The notes under the pieces were generated by a model that did no database searches, was not told the origin of the DNA, and saw nothing but the letters and a program-made list of their open reading frames with translations. Shown here piece by piece: positions 41,314-51,637 of a DNA stretch of 64,000 bases. Origin of the DNA: an uncultured Clostridia bacterium (GTDB lineage: Bacteria; Bacillota; Clostridia; Oscillospirales; Ruminococcaceae); the NCBI GenBank assembly GCA_944386455.1, contig CALXBC010000005.1:1-64000 (forward strand), in the 5' to 3' direction. A program made the translations under genes and the position numbers. Each line of letters opens with the position of its first letter. Positions within the stretch are counted from its first letter, which is position 1.

Positions 41314-43362
41314 TTATTCTCTGTCTCTGATATCTTCTTCTCTGGAACTGTCGGAATCATCGCCTTCATCCGGTTCTCCAGACTCACTGGACACTTCCTC
41401 CGAAGACACATCCGGAATCAGAACGTCTTCATGCCGTTCTACTTCCGTAACAGTCCCGGTGTCAAAGTTAATCGTATAAGAGGCATACAGGGTTCCGTCT
41501 TCCAAGAGGACACTATACTTTTCGTTGGTTCCGGCGCCTTCAAGCGTTACTTCAAAGGAGCCAAGAGATAGCTGTGCAGTTTTCGTAGCCACCATATTGC
41601 TGCCGCTGTCATAGATATTAAAGACCTGCTGACCGACCAGTCCGCTTGGCAGCTGCACATTAAACGTTGCCTGTTTTTTGGCAACCTCTCCGTTACTGAG
41701 AGTCAAAATGATAGTCTGTCCTTCTTCCGCCATTGTACCGCCTTCCGGAGACTGGCTGACGACGGTGTCTTTTGGAAGATTACTGTTCACATAAACCAGA
41801 TTTGCTTCATCCACTACAAAACCGTTGGCCTGCAGCTGATTCTTAGCACTCGCATAAGTAGAATTAACAACATTTGGAACCTCTTTTGGGTTTGCTGCCG
41901 GTCCGGTGCTGATGATCACAATCACGGTAGAGCCCTTTTCCGCTTGTTCATGTGCCGCCGGCTGTGTCTTCACAACATTTCCCTTTTCAACCGTCGGATC
42001 ACTCGTCTTGGTGGTCTTAACAAGAAAACCATTGTTTTTCAATATATCGGTCGCTTCTGTTTCCGTATAGTTGGAAACGTCAGGCACCTCGATCATTTGC
42101 TTACCGGCGCTGACCCGCACCTTGATTGTATATCCTTCCTTCCGTTTGGAGCCCGGTTCCGGATCCTGAGCAAAAATAACACCTTTTGCATATTCGTCAT
42201 TCGTTTCCGTAGTTTCCTCTACAAACTTAAAATAAGAATACTGCGGATCGTTGATGAGTTCCTGATAGGACATACCGATAACGCGCGGAACTGTATATTC
42301 TTCCACGCTGGAACCGTTAAACATCAAAACAACGACAAAAATTATAACAAACACGACAAAGGCGGATGCTACAGCTAAAAGAATCGGAATCACCTTGGAC
42401 TTCTTTTCTTCCTCTTCTTCATCATCGTCATCTTCATCCTCAATGTTGTTAACAGAACCGGCCTTATTATCTACTGCATCGAAATATTTGGTTTTTTCTT
42501 CATCATCAAAATATTTATATTCAAATACAATACTGGGATTGCGTTTAAACTCATCGATATCACGCAGCATTTCCGCCGCGCTCTGATAACGCTGCGCCGG
42601 ATCCTTCTGCATCGCGCGAACCGTAATTTCTTCCAGTCCTTCCGGTATTGTTTCATTGAGCTGGCGAGGCATTTTAGGAACTGCCTGCATCTGCATCAAT
42701 GCCACTGATACTGCACTGTCAGAATCAAAAGGCAGCTTGCCGGTCAGCATCTCAAACAGCATGACACCGACAGAGTAGATATCGCTTTTCTCATCGGTCA
42801 CATCGCCTCTGGCCTGCTCCGGACTGATATAATGAACAGAGCCGATTGCCTTGTCGGTCATTGTTCTGCCATCATCACGAGCAAAACGGGCAATGCCGAA
42901 GTCCATCACCTTGATCGTACCATCCTGCAGCAGCATAATATTATGCGGCTTGATGTCACGATGTACGATTCCTTTGTCATGAGCATGCTGTAAGGCGCGA
43001 AGGATTTGAACCGTAAAATGCACTGCTTCTTTCCATTTTAGCACATGCTGCTGCTCAATATACTCCTTGAGGGTAATTCCGTCCACATATTCCATCACCA
43101 GGTACTGTATACCGTCGCCAAGACTAACATCATAAATCTTGACAATATTGGGATGGGACAGCAGCGCAATTGCTTTTGACTCATTCCGAAACCGCCGCAG
43201 AAACTCGTCGTTGGAAAGATACTCTTCTTTTAGAATCTTGACCGCAACAATACGATTTTCGATGATATCAACTGCTTTATAGACATTGGCCATTCCGCCG
43301 ACGCCAATCAGCTCTTTGATATCGTATCTTCCTCCTAACCGCTTTCCTATATACTTATCCAT
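41314..43362 (-). CDS. prkC: PASTA-domain Ser/Thr protein kinase
   Basis: This encodes 682 aa. The cytoplasmic kinase domain (about residues 12-270) has GVGGMANVY, VAVKILK, HRDIKPHNIM, DFGIAR and SPEQARGD. An acidic linker, one membrane helix (about 330-350) and three extracellular PASTA repeats (about 360-570) follow, then a beta-rich Ser/Glu/Asp-ending tail. It senses peptidoglycan fragments and controls growth and germination. It is paired with its phosphatase 47 nt upstream. The homopolymeric DEDDDDEEEEEKKS linker is striking. Confidence 0.96.
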   Translation of the reverse strand: MDKYIGKRLGGRYDIKELIGVGGMANVYKAVDIIENRIVAVKILKEEYLSNDEFLRRFRNESKAIALLSHPNIVKIYDVSLGDGIQYLVMEYVDGITLKEYIEQQHVLKWKEAVHFTVQILRALQHAHDKGIVHRDIKPHNIMLLQDGTIKVMDFGIARFARDDGRTMTDKAIGSVHYISPEQARGDVTDEKSDIYSVGVMLFEMLTGKLPFDSDSAVSVALMQMQAVPKMPRQLNETIPEGLEEITVRAMQKDPAQRYQSAAEMLRDIDEFKRNPSIVFEYKYFDDEEKTKYFDAVDNKAGSVNNIEDEDDDDEEEEEKKSKVIPILLAVASAFVVFVIIFVVVLMFNGSSVEEYTVPRVIGMSYQELINDPQYSYFKFVEETTETNDEYAKGVIFAQDPEPGSKRKEGYTIKVRVSAGKQMIEVPDVSNYTETEATDILKNNGFLVKTTKTSDPTVEKGNVVKTQPAAHEQAEKGSTVIVIISTGPAANPKEVPNVVNSTYASAKNQLQANGFVVDEANLVYVNSNLPKDTVVSQSPEGGTMAEEGQTIILTLSNGEVAKKQATFNVQLPSGLVGQQVFNIYDSGSNMVATKTAQLSLGSFEVTLEGAGTNEKYSVLLEDGTLYASYTINFDTGTVTEVERHEDVLIPDVSSEEVSSESGEPDEGDDSDSSREEDIRDRE

Positions 43363-43409
43363 TTTTTAAACCACCAATCCTTTTCTCATTTTTTAGCGAA
43401 AGCTTGTGT

Positions 43410-44156
43410 TTAGCTTTCACTACCAAAATGGTTCATTATGACTATTGCGGTTATATTATCAAGCCCTCCCGCATTGCAGGCGGCATTGACCAGCTTTTTA
43501 CAGGACGATTCAAGGTCGTCATCAAGCAAAATCTGTGTTATTGCTTCAGCAGAACAAAAATTGGACAATCCATCTGTACAAAGCAGTAACTTGTCTTCTG
43601 GCTTCAGTTCCAGTTCCATATAATCTACGGAAACCGTCTTATAAACGCCAACAGCCCGTGTCAGCAAATTTTTATGCGGATAATCATCCGCATCAGAAGC
43701 AGACAGTTTCCCTTGTGAAATCAGTTCCTGAACAATGGAATGGTCCGTTGTAATTTGGGATAGACTGCCGTCTCGCAGCAGATATGCACGGCTGTCTCCA
43801 ACATGAGAAATATATGCATAATTTTGCATTAAAATAACCACGACTGCCGTTGTCCCCATTCCGGCCAGCCGTTTGTCGTCTTTTGCTTTCGCATAAATTT
43901 CAGCGTTTGCGGCATTGATAACCGTCAGCATCAGATTACGAATCTGATTGCCGTTCATATCAGGAGAAAAGCCTTTTCGAATCCGGGAAACAATTGTTGT
44001 CATTGCCATCCTGCTGGCAATATCACCGCCGTTTTCACCGCCCATGCCATCGCAAACAATCGCATACTGGGCATTATCTCCCAAGGAACCATATTCAAAT
44101 GTATCTTGATTGTTCTCACGTGACAATCCGATATCCGTGATTCCCGCAATTCTCAT
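43410..44156 (-). CDS. prpC: PP2C-family Ser/Thr phosphatase (PrpC/Stp)
   Basis: This encodes 248 aa from the ATG at 44156, matching the family start MRIAGITDIGLSRENNQD. Metal-binding Asp residues are in NNQDTF, VCDGMGGENGGD, HVGDSRAYLL and GLDNIT. It reverses PrkC phosphorylation. The first 41 nt overlap the 3' end of rlmN in another frame, which implies translational coupling. Confidence 0.95.
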   Translation of the reverse strand: MRIAGITDIGLSRENNQDTFEYGSLGDNAQYAIVCDGMGGENGGDIASRMAMTTIVSRIRKGFSPDMNGNQIRNLMLTVINAANAEIYAKAKDDKRLAGMGTTAVVVILMQNYAYISHVGDSRAYLLRDGSLSQITTDHSIVQELISQGKLSASDADDYPHKNLLTRAVGVYKTVSVDYMELELKPEDKLLLCTDGLSNFCSAEAITQILLDDDLESSCKKLVNAACNAGGLDNITAIVIMNHFGSES

Positions 44157-45213
44157 CAAGCATACATCCCCTTTCCCTTCCGGCTTCCTCCCGCCGGAGC
44201 TGTCCGCAGGCGGCATTAATATCAGCCCCCAGCGTACGTCTGACTGTCGTATTGATTCCGCCGCTTTGCAAAATCTCCTGAAAACGTCGTACATTCGCCT
44301 GCGGCGCGGTACGGTACAGACTTTTTCGTTCTGCGACTTCATTCACCGGAATCAGATTCACATGACAGAGCATTCCCTTCAAACGAGTCAAAAGCTGGCG
44401 CGCATGTTCTTCTTTATCATTGACATTCCGTATCAGGGCATATTCAAAGGACACTCTTCTTCCTGTCTTTTCAGCATAATATTTACATGCTGCCAAAACC
44501 TGGTCTATATTCCATTTCCGATTCACCGGCATGGAAGCAGACCGTATTTCATCGTTAGGTGCGTGAAGCGATACCGTTAAAGTAATGCCGAGCTTCTTTT
44601 CTGCCAGTTCATAGATTTTGTCAACTAAACCGCAGGTAGATATCGTGACATGACGCAGACTCATTTGATGCCCTTCTGGAGAAGACAATAAATCCAAAAA
44701 ACGCAAAACATGATCAAAGTTGTCAAGCGGCTCCCCGATTCCCATTAAAACAACAGTGGAAACCGCTTGTCCAGAATCCTGTTCCGCCATATAGATCTGC
44801 TCCAGTATCTCAGATGGCCTCAGGTTTCTGACATACCCCGCAATCGTCGATGCACAAAAACGACATCCCATTTTGCAGCCGACCTGGGTAGAGATACAAA
44901 GACTATTTCCATAATGATAGTGCATCAGAACGCTTTCAATATACTCACCGTCCGAAAGCCCATATAAATATTTTACCGTATTATCAAGGTCAGATACAAG
45001 TCTTTTTTTGATTTTTAGTGAAGTTATGTAAAAATTTTCATCCAACTGTGCTCTTAATTGGGCAGAAAGATTGGTCATTTTTTCAAAATCTCTTACCCGA
45101 TCAACATGCAGCCAGCGAAAGACCTGCTTTGCACGAAATTTTGGGTGACCATTCTGTGTAAAATAAGATTCCAACTCCTGTAAAGAGCAAGAAAGGATGT
45201 CCCGTTTCTCCAT
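44116..45213 (-). CDS. rlmN: 23S rRNA (adenine-2503-C2)-methyltransferase RlmN
   Basis: This encodes 365 aa, radical SAM, with C-x3-C-x2-C in CKMGCRFC (about residues 115-122) and GIGEPLDNFD. The resolving Cys lies in the C-terminal GADINAACGQLR. The ATG at 45213 has AAAGGATG upstream. RlmN methylates 23S A2503 and some tRNAs at A37. It follows rsmB after 12 nt. Confidence 0.96.
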   Translation of the reverse strand: MEKRDILSCSLQELESYFTQNGHPKFRAKQVFRWLHVDRVRDFEKMTNLSAQLRAQLDENFYITSLKIKKRLVSDLDNTVKYLYGLSDGEYIESVLMHYHYGNSLCISTQVGCKMGCRFCASTIAGYVRNLRPSEILEQIYMAEQDSGQAVSTVVLMGIGEPLDNFDHVLRFLDLLSSPEGHQMSLRHVTISTCGLVDKIYELAEKKLGITLTVSLHAPNDEIRSASMPVNRKWNIDQVLAACKYYAEKTGRRVSFEYALIRNVNDKEEHARQLLTRLKGMLCHVNLIPVNEVAERKSLYRTAPQANVRRFQEILQSGGINTTVRRTLGADINAACGQLRREEAGRERGCMLDENCGNHGYRIVT

Positions 45214-45225
45214 ATCATTCATCCT

Positions 45226-46566
45226 TTAAGATTTCTGCTTTTGCAGCAATGCAATAAAAAAGCCATCTGAACCGTCAGGCTGCGGAAACAATGTGGCAAT
45301 TCCTGTTTCATATCCCTCTGCTATCGAATCCGGCAATGAAAATGGTTTGGCGGCAAATTCCCGATGCTCATTCAAGAATCGCAAAACAACCTGCTCATTT
45401 TCCTGTTTGCTGAGGGAACAGGTGGAATACAGCAGTGTTCCGCCCGACCGGACATATTTGGAAGCATTGCATAAGATTTGGTACTGTATATCAGGAAGTT
45501 CTTTCAATTCTTCAGGCGCTTTATACTTGATTTCCGGTTTGCGGCGAATTACGCCCAATCCGGAGCATGGAACATCACAGAGCACCCTGTCTGCGCCTGT
45601 AAATGCTTCATGAAATTCTTTTGCATTTGCCACGGCCGTCTGGATAACAGAAAGGCCCAGCCTATCCGCTCCCTGCTCGACCAGTCTGGTTCGTTTGGGA
45701 TACAAATCACAAGATATAATTTTCCCCATATTTTTCATCATCAGCGCACAGGAAAAACTTTTGCCGCCCGGTGCAGCGCAAACATCCAAAATAGACTCGC
45801 CATTTTGGGGAGCCAGCACCTTACAGCACAGCTGGGATGCAATATCCTGCACGAAAAAAAGTCCTTCCCGATAGGATGGAAGCATTTCAATACTGCAGCC
45901 GCCCAAAAAAATAATACATTCTGAAATAAGCGGATGCGGTTTCACACTGGCGCCTTCCAGAGTTAATTTCTGCAACAGCTTCGCTGAAGAAATTTTTATA
46001 GTATTCACACGCAGCGTAACCGGAGGACGTCCAAGAGAGGCGGAAAGAATCTGTTCCGTTCTGGACAATCCATAATCGTTGAGCCATTGTTTGACCAGCC
46101 ATTCGGGACAAGAATAATAAACAGACAAAAAAGAGACGTTCTTCTGTTCCCTGTCTGGATAAGAGATTTTTTTCCCATCGCGAATAAAATGCCGCAAAAC
46201 AGCATTGACAAATCCCTTTGCGCTTTTTTTCCCGATATTCTCCGTCAGCTTCACACTTTCATTAACAGCCGCGGAATCCGGTACGGTATTCATATAGAGA
46301 AGCTGATACAATCCGAGTCTTAAAACACAAAGAATATCAATAGAAATTTTATTGACAGGACGGTCCGAATACGAGGAAACAACAAAATCCAATGTGATTT
46401 TCCGTTCCAAGACTCCATAATATAATGCGGAAACAAAACTTTTATCCCGTTGCTCCAAATTCGCTTTTGTTAAAGCGGCATCCAAAGCAAGATTGGAAAA
46501 AGCACCGTCCTGTTCTGTCTTCAGCAAAAGCTCCCATGCTGTCCGACGCGCTGTCTTTTCCCGCAT
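45226..46566 (-). CDS. rsmB: 16S rRNA (cytosine-967-C5)-methyltransferase RsmB
   Basis: This encodes 446 aa. The N-terminal NusB-like RNA-binding domain (about residues 1-140) precedes the SAM domain with DVCAAPGGKSF, DVPCSGLG and YSTCSLSKQEN, where the two catalytic Cys are in PCS and TCS. It methylates C967 in 16S rRNA helix 31. It lies between the yugP-type peptidase (22-nt gap) and rlmN. Confidence 0.96.
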   Translation of the reverse strand: MREKTARRTAWELLLKTEQDGAFSNLALDAALTKANLEQRDKSFVSALYYGVLERKITLDFVVSSYSDRPVNKISIDILCVLRLGLYQLLYMNTVPDSAAVNESVKLTENIGKKSAKGFVNAVLRHFIRDGKKISYPDREQKNVSFLSVYYSCPEWLVKQWLNDYGLSRTEQILSASLGRPPVTLRVNTIKISSAKLLQKLTLEGASVKPHPLISECIIFLGGCSIEMLPSYREGLFFVQDIASQLCCKVLAPQNGESILDVCAAPGGKSFSCALMMKNMGKIISCDLYPKRTRLVEQGADRLGLSVIQTAVANAKEFHEAFTGADRVLCDVPCSGLGVIRRKPEIKYKAPEELKELPDIQYQILCNASKYVRSGGTLLYSTCSLSKQENEQVVLRFLNEHREFAAKPFSLPDSIAEGYETGIATLFPQPDGSDGFFIALLQKQKS

Positions 46567-46588
46567 TCTCCCGGCTCCTTTCCTGCAG

Positions 46589-47281
46589 TCAATCCCGATT
46601 TCTGCCGGATAAAGCCAGCAGACGTAAAAAATTTCCTAATGCGACCAGCAATGCTCCGACATATGTCAAAGCGGCTGCGGTCAGCACTTTTTTTGCGCCG
46701 TTATATTCCTCTCCTACCAAAAAGCAATCGTTTTTGAGGGTGCGCAGTGCCCGCCTGCTTGCATTGAATTCAACCGGCAGAGTAATCAGCTGAAAAAACA
46801 CAACGGCGACAAACAGCCAAATTCCAATCGTAATCAAAGGTTCAAAAGAAAAGATGATGCCCATAATAGCAAGAGGAAACGCCAGCGCCGACCCCACATT
46901 GGTCACAGGAATAATTGCATTGCGAATCTTGATCGGAACATATCCATTGGCATGCTGAATCGCATGTCCAATCTCATGAGCAGCAACACCGATCGCAGCC
47001 ACAGATGTGCTGTTATATACCGATTCAGATAATCGTACCACATTGGATTTGGGATCATAATGATCCGTAAGGCTGCCGGAGGTCATTTCAATACGCACAT
47101 TAAAAAGCCCGTTGCTGTCCAAAATATGACGTGCTACCATGACGGCAGTATACCCACGGCTGCTATGATAACGGGAATACTTGCTAAAGGTTGTTTTCAC
47201 CTTGATTTGAGCCCATGCAGCAAAAATCAGCGGCGGAACAACATAAAGCAAATAATAATAATCAAAATAAAAAAATGGCAT
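46589..47281 (-). CDS. YugP-like zinc metallopeptidase
   Basis: This encodes 230 aa. An N-terminal membrane anchor precedes the zinc motif HEIGHAIQH at about residue 102; two or three hydrophobic helices follow. It matches the YugP/DUF2227-type neutral zinc membrane peptidases frequently found between fmt and rsmB in Firmicutes. The substrate is unknown; membrane-protein quality control is a guess. Confidence 0.9.
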   Translation of the reverse strand: MPFFYFDYYYLLYVVPPLIFAAWAQIKVKTTFSKYSRYHSSRGYTAVMVARHILDSNGLFNVRIEMTSGSLTDHYDPKSNVVRLSESVYNSTSVAAIGVAAHEIGHAIQHANGYVPIKIRNAIIPVTNVGSALAFPLAIMGIIFSFEPLITIGIWLFVAVVFFQLITLPVEFNASRRALRTLKNDCFLVGEEYNGAKKVLTAAALTYVGALLVALGNFLRLLALSGRNRD

Positions 47282-47443
47282 ATTCTATTCCCCTTTTAAC
47301 AGTTGTCCAGTTAAGATAACCGTTTTTACACATTTTATGCAGCGCTTATACTTAAGGCACAGATAATCAACCTCACCGCAGGCTGATTTCATGATTATTA
47401 TACCGTAACTATGCAAAAAGATATAGGGGAATCTATGAATAAT

Positions 47444-48367
47444 TTATGTCAATTTGGTATCAAGCGGCAGCTTGCGGCCTCTTAAAAATGCAGCACCATC
47501 CATCCGTTTTGAGCCTTCATACTGCACTTGAGTAAATTCAATTGCCGCGCCGTCCCCACAGCCAACAATAAATCTTTGTTCATGGAGCAGTTGTCCGGCT
47601 TTCCCCTTAATTTCCGGTACAAGCCGGGAATGGTAGATTTTCAGCCTTTTGCCTTGAATCATGACAAAAGCAGCCGGCCAAGGGGATAACCCTCTGATCT
47701 GATTATGGATCTGTTGTGCTGTTTTGGAAAAATCAATAGGCGACATTTCTTTTGTAAGCTGCGGCGCATAGCAGACTTCAGCTTCTTCCTGTTTCTGGCG
47801 CCGGGCGCTGCCGTTTTCCAGCAACGGTAAAGTCTCCATTAAAACATCCGCCCCAAGAACAGATAAGCGGTCATGCAGTTCGCCGGCTGTCTCATCGGGC
47901 AAAATGTCTAATTCTTTTTTGAGAATGATATCGCCTGTATCCATTCCTTCTGCCATATACATCGTGGTTACGCCTGTTTCTTTTTCTCCATTGAGAATAG
48001 CCCATTGAATCGGACCTGCCCCGCGATATTTCGGCAGCAGAGAAGCATGAACATTAATACAGCCATATTTTGGCAGGTTTAAAATATCGAGCGGCAAGAA
48101 TTTCCCATAGGCCACAACGATAACAACATCTGGTTTGATTTCCTGCAAAATTCTGTACGCTGTCCCATCTTTCAATGTTTCCGGCTGGTAAACCTGAATA
48201 TTATGCTTGCATGCCAGTTCCTTAACCGGAGGACTGGTGAGCTGGTATCCACGTCCTTTCGGCTTATCCGGCTGCGTAAACACAGCGCAGACCTCATGAT
48301 GGCTTTGAATCAGCGCTTCCAATGCAGGGACAGCAAATTCCGGCGTACCCATAAATACAATTTTCAC
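47444..48367 (-). CDS. fmt: Methionyl-tRNA formyltransferase
   Basis: This encodes 307 aa. The folate-binding domain starts FMGTPEFAVPALEAL, with NVHASLLPKYRGAGPIQWAI holding catalytic Asn and His and DTGD following. The C-terminal OB domain binds Met-tRNAi. It formylates the initiator tRNA, opposite in effect to the deformylase encoded 37 nt upstream. The 160-nt gap to yugP holds no recognised feature. Confidence 0.96.
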   Translation of the reverse strand: MKIVFMGTPEFAVPALEALIQSHHEVCAVFTQPDKPKGRGYQLTSPPVKELACKHNIQVYQPETLKDGTAYRILQEIKPDVVIVVAYGKFLPLDILNLPKYGCINVHASLLPKYRGAGPIQWAILNGEKETGVTTMYMAEGMDTGDIILKKELDILPDETAGELHDRLSVLGADVLMETLPLLENGSARRQKQEEAEVCYAPQLTKEMSPIDFSKTAQQIHNQIRGLSPWPAAFVMIQGKRLKIYHSRLVPEIKGKAGQLLHEQRFIVGCGDGAAIEFTQVQYEGSKRMDGAAFLRGRKLPLDTKLT

Positions 48368-48404
48368 AGATGGTTTTCGTCCTTTCCGTCATTTTTGATG
48401 CCAT

Positions 48405-48860
48405 TTATTCAATGTTCAGCATCTCTGATACTAAATCCTTGAAAACAATACCATTAAGATGGTCGATCTCATGACAAAAGGCACGGGCAAGCAGTTCTTT
48501 CCCCTGCAAGGTAAATTCCTTGCCATATCTGTCCTGTGCTTTGACCGTCACCCTGTTAGGCCGCGTTACCATCCCGTATTCCCCCGGAAAAGACAGACAG
48601 CCTTCCGAGCCTTTTTGTTTTCCTTTTTGAGAGATAATTTCAGGATTTACCAGTTCGATCAGGCCTTCCCCCACATCAATCACAACCACTCTTTTCAGTA
48701 TCCCAACCTGCGGTGCCGCCAGTCCGACACCATCTGCATGGTAAAGAGTGTCCTTCATGTCATCCAACAGCTGCCTCAGCCGCTCGTCAAAATCGGTTAC
48801 GACTCTGCACTTTTTACGCAGGGTTTCGCAATCTCCAACAACAATTTCACGCAATGCCAT
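48405..48860 (-). CDS. def: Peptide deformylase
   Basis: This encodes 151 aa with the three family motifs: [10 protein letters not shown] (about residues 42-51), EGCLSFPG (about 86-93) and HEIDHLNG (about 130-137), giving Cys, His and His metal ligands. It removes formyl groups from nascent proteins. It lies between priA (49-nt gap) and fmt. Confidence 0.96.
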   Translation of the reverse strand: MALREIVVGDCETLRKKCRVVTDFDERLRQLLDDMKDTLYHADGVGLAAPQVGILKRVVVIDVGEGLIELVNPEIISQKGKQKGSEGCLSFPGEYGMVTRPNRVTVKAQDRYGKEFTLQGKELLARAFCHEIDHLNGIVFKDLVSEMLNIE

Positions 48861-48909
48861 TTTTGTTCGGCGCCATACGGCGCACTCCTCCTTTTTCTAT
48901 CAGATTCTT

Positions 48910-51360
48910 TCAAAAAATTTCGCCGTTAATATCGGCATAAAAACTAATTTTTGAAAATGCTTTATTTTTGCCCGCTGTTTTTAAAGCATGTCTGAGCAAA
49001 GTTTTAAATTTTCCATTTGCTTTGCATTTCATGATAATTCGATACCGATATTTCCCGTTCAGCCGAAAAATTCCTGCCGGACTGGGGCCAAGCACCCGTA
49101 TTGGCAGCGGAATCTTTTCCAGACATGCTTTTAGTATTTCCATAAAAAAATCTGCTGCATATTTAACGTTTTCCTGTACCGTTCCGCTGAACCCCACAAG
49201 GCAGAGGTCGCAAAACGGCGGATACAGCAATGCCCTTCTGCTTTCGATTTCATCACGGTAGAAGCCAAAATAATTCTGCTCAGCCGCATAATTGATGACA
49301 GGATGATCCGGCGTATAAGTCTGGATAAAAGCCCTTCCTTTTTTCTCTCCCCGGCCGCTGCGGCCAACTACCTGTGTAATCAGCGAAAAGGTACGCTCAC
49401 AACTGCGGTAATCGGCTGCATACAAGGACTGATCGGCAGATAGGACGCCGACCAGGGTCACATTCGGAAAATCCAATCCCTTTGCAATCATTTGGGTGCC
49501 AATCATAATGTCATATTCACCGACCGCAAATCGAGAAAACTTTTCTTCATAAGCGTAACGGGAATAGGTGGTGTCCGTGTCCATTCGCAAAATCCTTGCA
49601 TCTGAAAACAACTCCGCCAGCTCACTCTCAATCCGCTGCGTTCCAAGTCCGCTTAATTTTATATGCTCTCCGCCGCATTCAGGGCATTTATTTATGAATT
49701 TTTGTGAATGCCCACAATAATGACACATCAGACAGCCATTCGCCCGATGGTAAGTCAGGGCAACACTGCAGTTCGGACAGCTGATCACTGCTGAGCAGTC
49801 CAGACAAGTGGCGAATGTATTGTATCCCCTGCGGTTCAAGAGTAATATAGACTGTTCCTTATGCTGAAGATTATAATAAAGCTCATCAACCAGCCGTGTA
49901 CTAAGCCCAGAATGATTATGCTTCTTTTCGTCCTCTTTCAGATCCAAAATAAAAACATCCGGCAGTCCAGCGTCAGAATATCGTCTTTTGAGCTCAAAAA
50001 AATGATACTTTCCGGTCTGTGCACAATAGGTACTGTCCACAGACGGCGTTGCCGAAGCCAGAAGCAACAGCGCATTATGATAAACACAACGCAGCTTGGC
50101 GATTTCTCTGGCATGATAACGAGGAGCACTTTCCGACTTATATGAGGCTTCGCCCTCTTCATCCATAATAATGATACCGATTTTTTGCAGCGGGGCAAAT
50201 ACAGCACTGCGAGTACCGACCACAATATCGGCTTCTCCGCGTTTGATCCGCTTCCACTCGTCCAATCGTTCTCCGAGAGACAGACTGCTGTGCATAACCG
50301 CCACTCTGTTTCCAAACAAGCACTGAAATTTTTGCACTGTCTGCGGCGTCAAAGAGATTTCTGGAACCAGCATAACAGCCTGCTGCCCGCGTTTTACCGT
50401 TTCTTCAATCAATTTGATAAAAACCTGTGTTTTCCCGCTCCCGGTGACCCCGTAAAGGAGAGCTGCATTCGGCTGTCCGTTCATCAAGGCACAAATCCCA
50501 TCATAAACCTGTTGCTGTTCATTGGAAAGAATGACGTTTTCCAACGACTGACTATCTCCGGATGAGAGAATCGGTGTTCGATAGATTTCACGCTCAAAAT
50601 ACTCAATGATTCCTTTTTTGGCAAGAGTTTTCAGTACAACTTCCGTTACACCACACAGATAACAAACTTCTTTTACAGATCCAGCCTGTGTTTCCTCCAA
50701 AAGCGCAATGACACTCTTTTGTTTTTCAGACAAACGCCGGTTTTCTTCATCACCGTTTGGCAGCAAACGCACCATTCGAATCGTTTCATCCTGGATGCGC
50801 TGCTTAATTTGGCTTACCTCTTCTATAATTCCCCGCTCCAGCAGCGATTTGACAAGCCGTTTCTTTTTGGCACTGGATTGTGTTTCCAGAAAAGAGTCAA
50901 TCTGCTGCGGGGTTTGAGCTGTATTTAAAAAGGAAATCAGATTTCTCTCTTCCTCTGAAAACGTCTCAAGCTCCAGAGCATCGGGTTTCCTGATCAATTG
51001 ATAAACCGGATGGATATTGACATTCAGTCCAACAGGGAGAATGGCACGAATCGCATCATAATAGGTGCAAAAAGTGTTTTTAACCATAAACTCCGTCATA
51101 CGAAACATTTCAGGCGTAAAAACAGGCTGCTCATCAATAACCGCATGAACAGGCTTATAACCTGCACAATCATCACAGTATGGCCGGATTCCAAAAACCA
51201 TTCCCTGTACCTTTTTATTTCCACTGCCAAAGGGCACCAAAACACGGCATCCTGTTTGCACAGTATCACGAAGTGAATCAGGAACAAGATAGGTAAACAG
51301 CTTGTCAAAATGATACGAGGTTCCCTGTACAGCAACCAGTGCCACCATTCTTCCGTTCAT
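48910..51360 (-). CDS. priA: Primosomal protein N' (PriA helicase)
   Basis: This encodes about 816 aa. The N-terminal 3'-DNA-binding and winged-helix domains lead to Walker A GVTGSGKT (about residues 308-315), MDEEGEASYKS as the DEAH-type box, and paired zinc cysteines (CLDCSAVISCPNCSV ... CHYCGH ... CPECG). The helicase C-terminal core is VVGRSGRG. PriA restarts collapsed forks. The ATG at 51360 has GAGGTG upstream; nearby alternatives exist at 51372 (GTG) and 51348. Confidence 0.96.
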   Translation of the reverse strand: MNGRMVALVAVQGTSYHFDKLFTYLVPDSLRDTVQTGCRVLVPFGSGNKKVQGMVFGIRPYCDDCAGYKPVHAVIDEQPVFTPEMFRMTEFMVKNTFCTYYDAIRAILPVGLNVNIHPVYQLIRKPDALELETFSEEERNLISFLNTAQTPQQIDSFLETQSSAKKKRLVKSLLERGIIEEVSQIKQRIQDETIRMVRLLPNGDEENRRLSEKQKSVIALLEETQAGSVKEVCYLCGVTEVVLKTLAKKGIIEYFEREIYRTPILSSGDSQSLENVILSNEQQQVYDGICALMNGQPNAALLYGVTGSGKTQVFIKLIEETVKRGQQAVMLVPEISLTPQTVQKFQCLFGNRVAVMHSSLSLGERLDEWKRIKRGEADIVVGTRSAVFAPLQKIGIIIMDEEGEASYKSESAPRYHAREIAKLRCVYHNALLLLASATPSVDSTYCAQTGKYHFFELKRRYSDAGLPDVFILDLKEDEKKHNHSGLSTRLVDELYYNLQHKEQSILLLNRRGYNTFATCLDCSAVISCPNCSVALTYHRANGCLMCHYCGHSQKFINKCPECGGEHIKLSGLGTQRIESELAELFSDARILRMDTDTTYSRYAYEEKFSRFAVGEYDIMIGTQMIAKGLDFPNVTLVGVLSADQSLYAADYRSCERTFSLITQVVGRSGRGEKKGRAFIQTYTPDHPVINYAAEQNYFGFYRDEIESRRALLYPPFCDLCLVGFSGTVQENVKYAADFFMEILKACLEKIPLPIRVLGPSPAGIFRLNGKYRYRIIMKCKANGKFKTLLRHALKTAGKNKAFSKISFYADINGEIF

Positions 51361-51396
51361 CCTCGTATTCACCTCACCACATTATTACGGTTTTTC

Positions 51397-51615
51397 CTAT
51401 TCGATATGATCCCCGATATCCTGGCTTTCCACCAGTTTATATTCACCGCGTGCAAATTCCTCAACCGCAATCTGTACCGGCTTTTCTACCAGGATCTCAC
51501 CATTCAGCTCTGCCTCGGAAGCAATTTCTCTTGCACGCTTTGCAACGCCCACCACCAATGAATAATAGCTTTCATTATTTTTTAAAATTTCAGACACTGC
51601 GGGTTTTTGTAACAT
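51397..51615 (-). CDS. rpoZ: RNA polymerase omega subunit
   Basis: This encodes 72 aa from the ATG at 51615, with AAAGGAGA upstream. YYSLVVGVAKRAREIA and the KPVQIAVEEFARGEYKLV segment are the omega signature. Omega assists folding of the beta-prime subunit. It follows gmk after 22 nt in the usual gmk-rpoZ-priA order. Confidence 0.93.
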   Translation of the reverse strand: MLQKPAVSEILKNNESYYSLVVGVAKRAREIASEAELNGEILVEKPVQIAVEEFARGEYKLVESQDIGDHIE

Positions 51616-51637
51616 AATAGATATCTCCTTTTTATCA

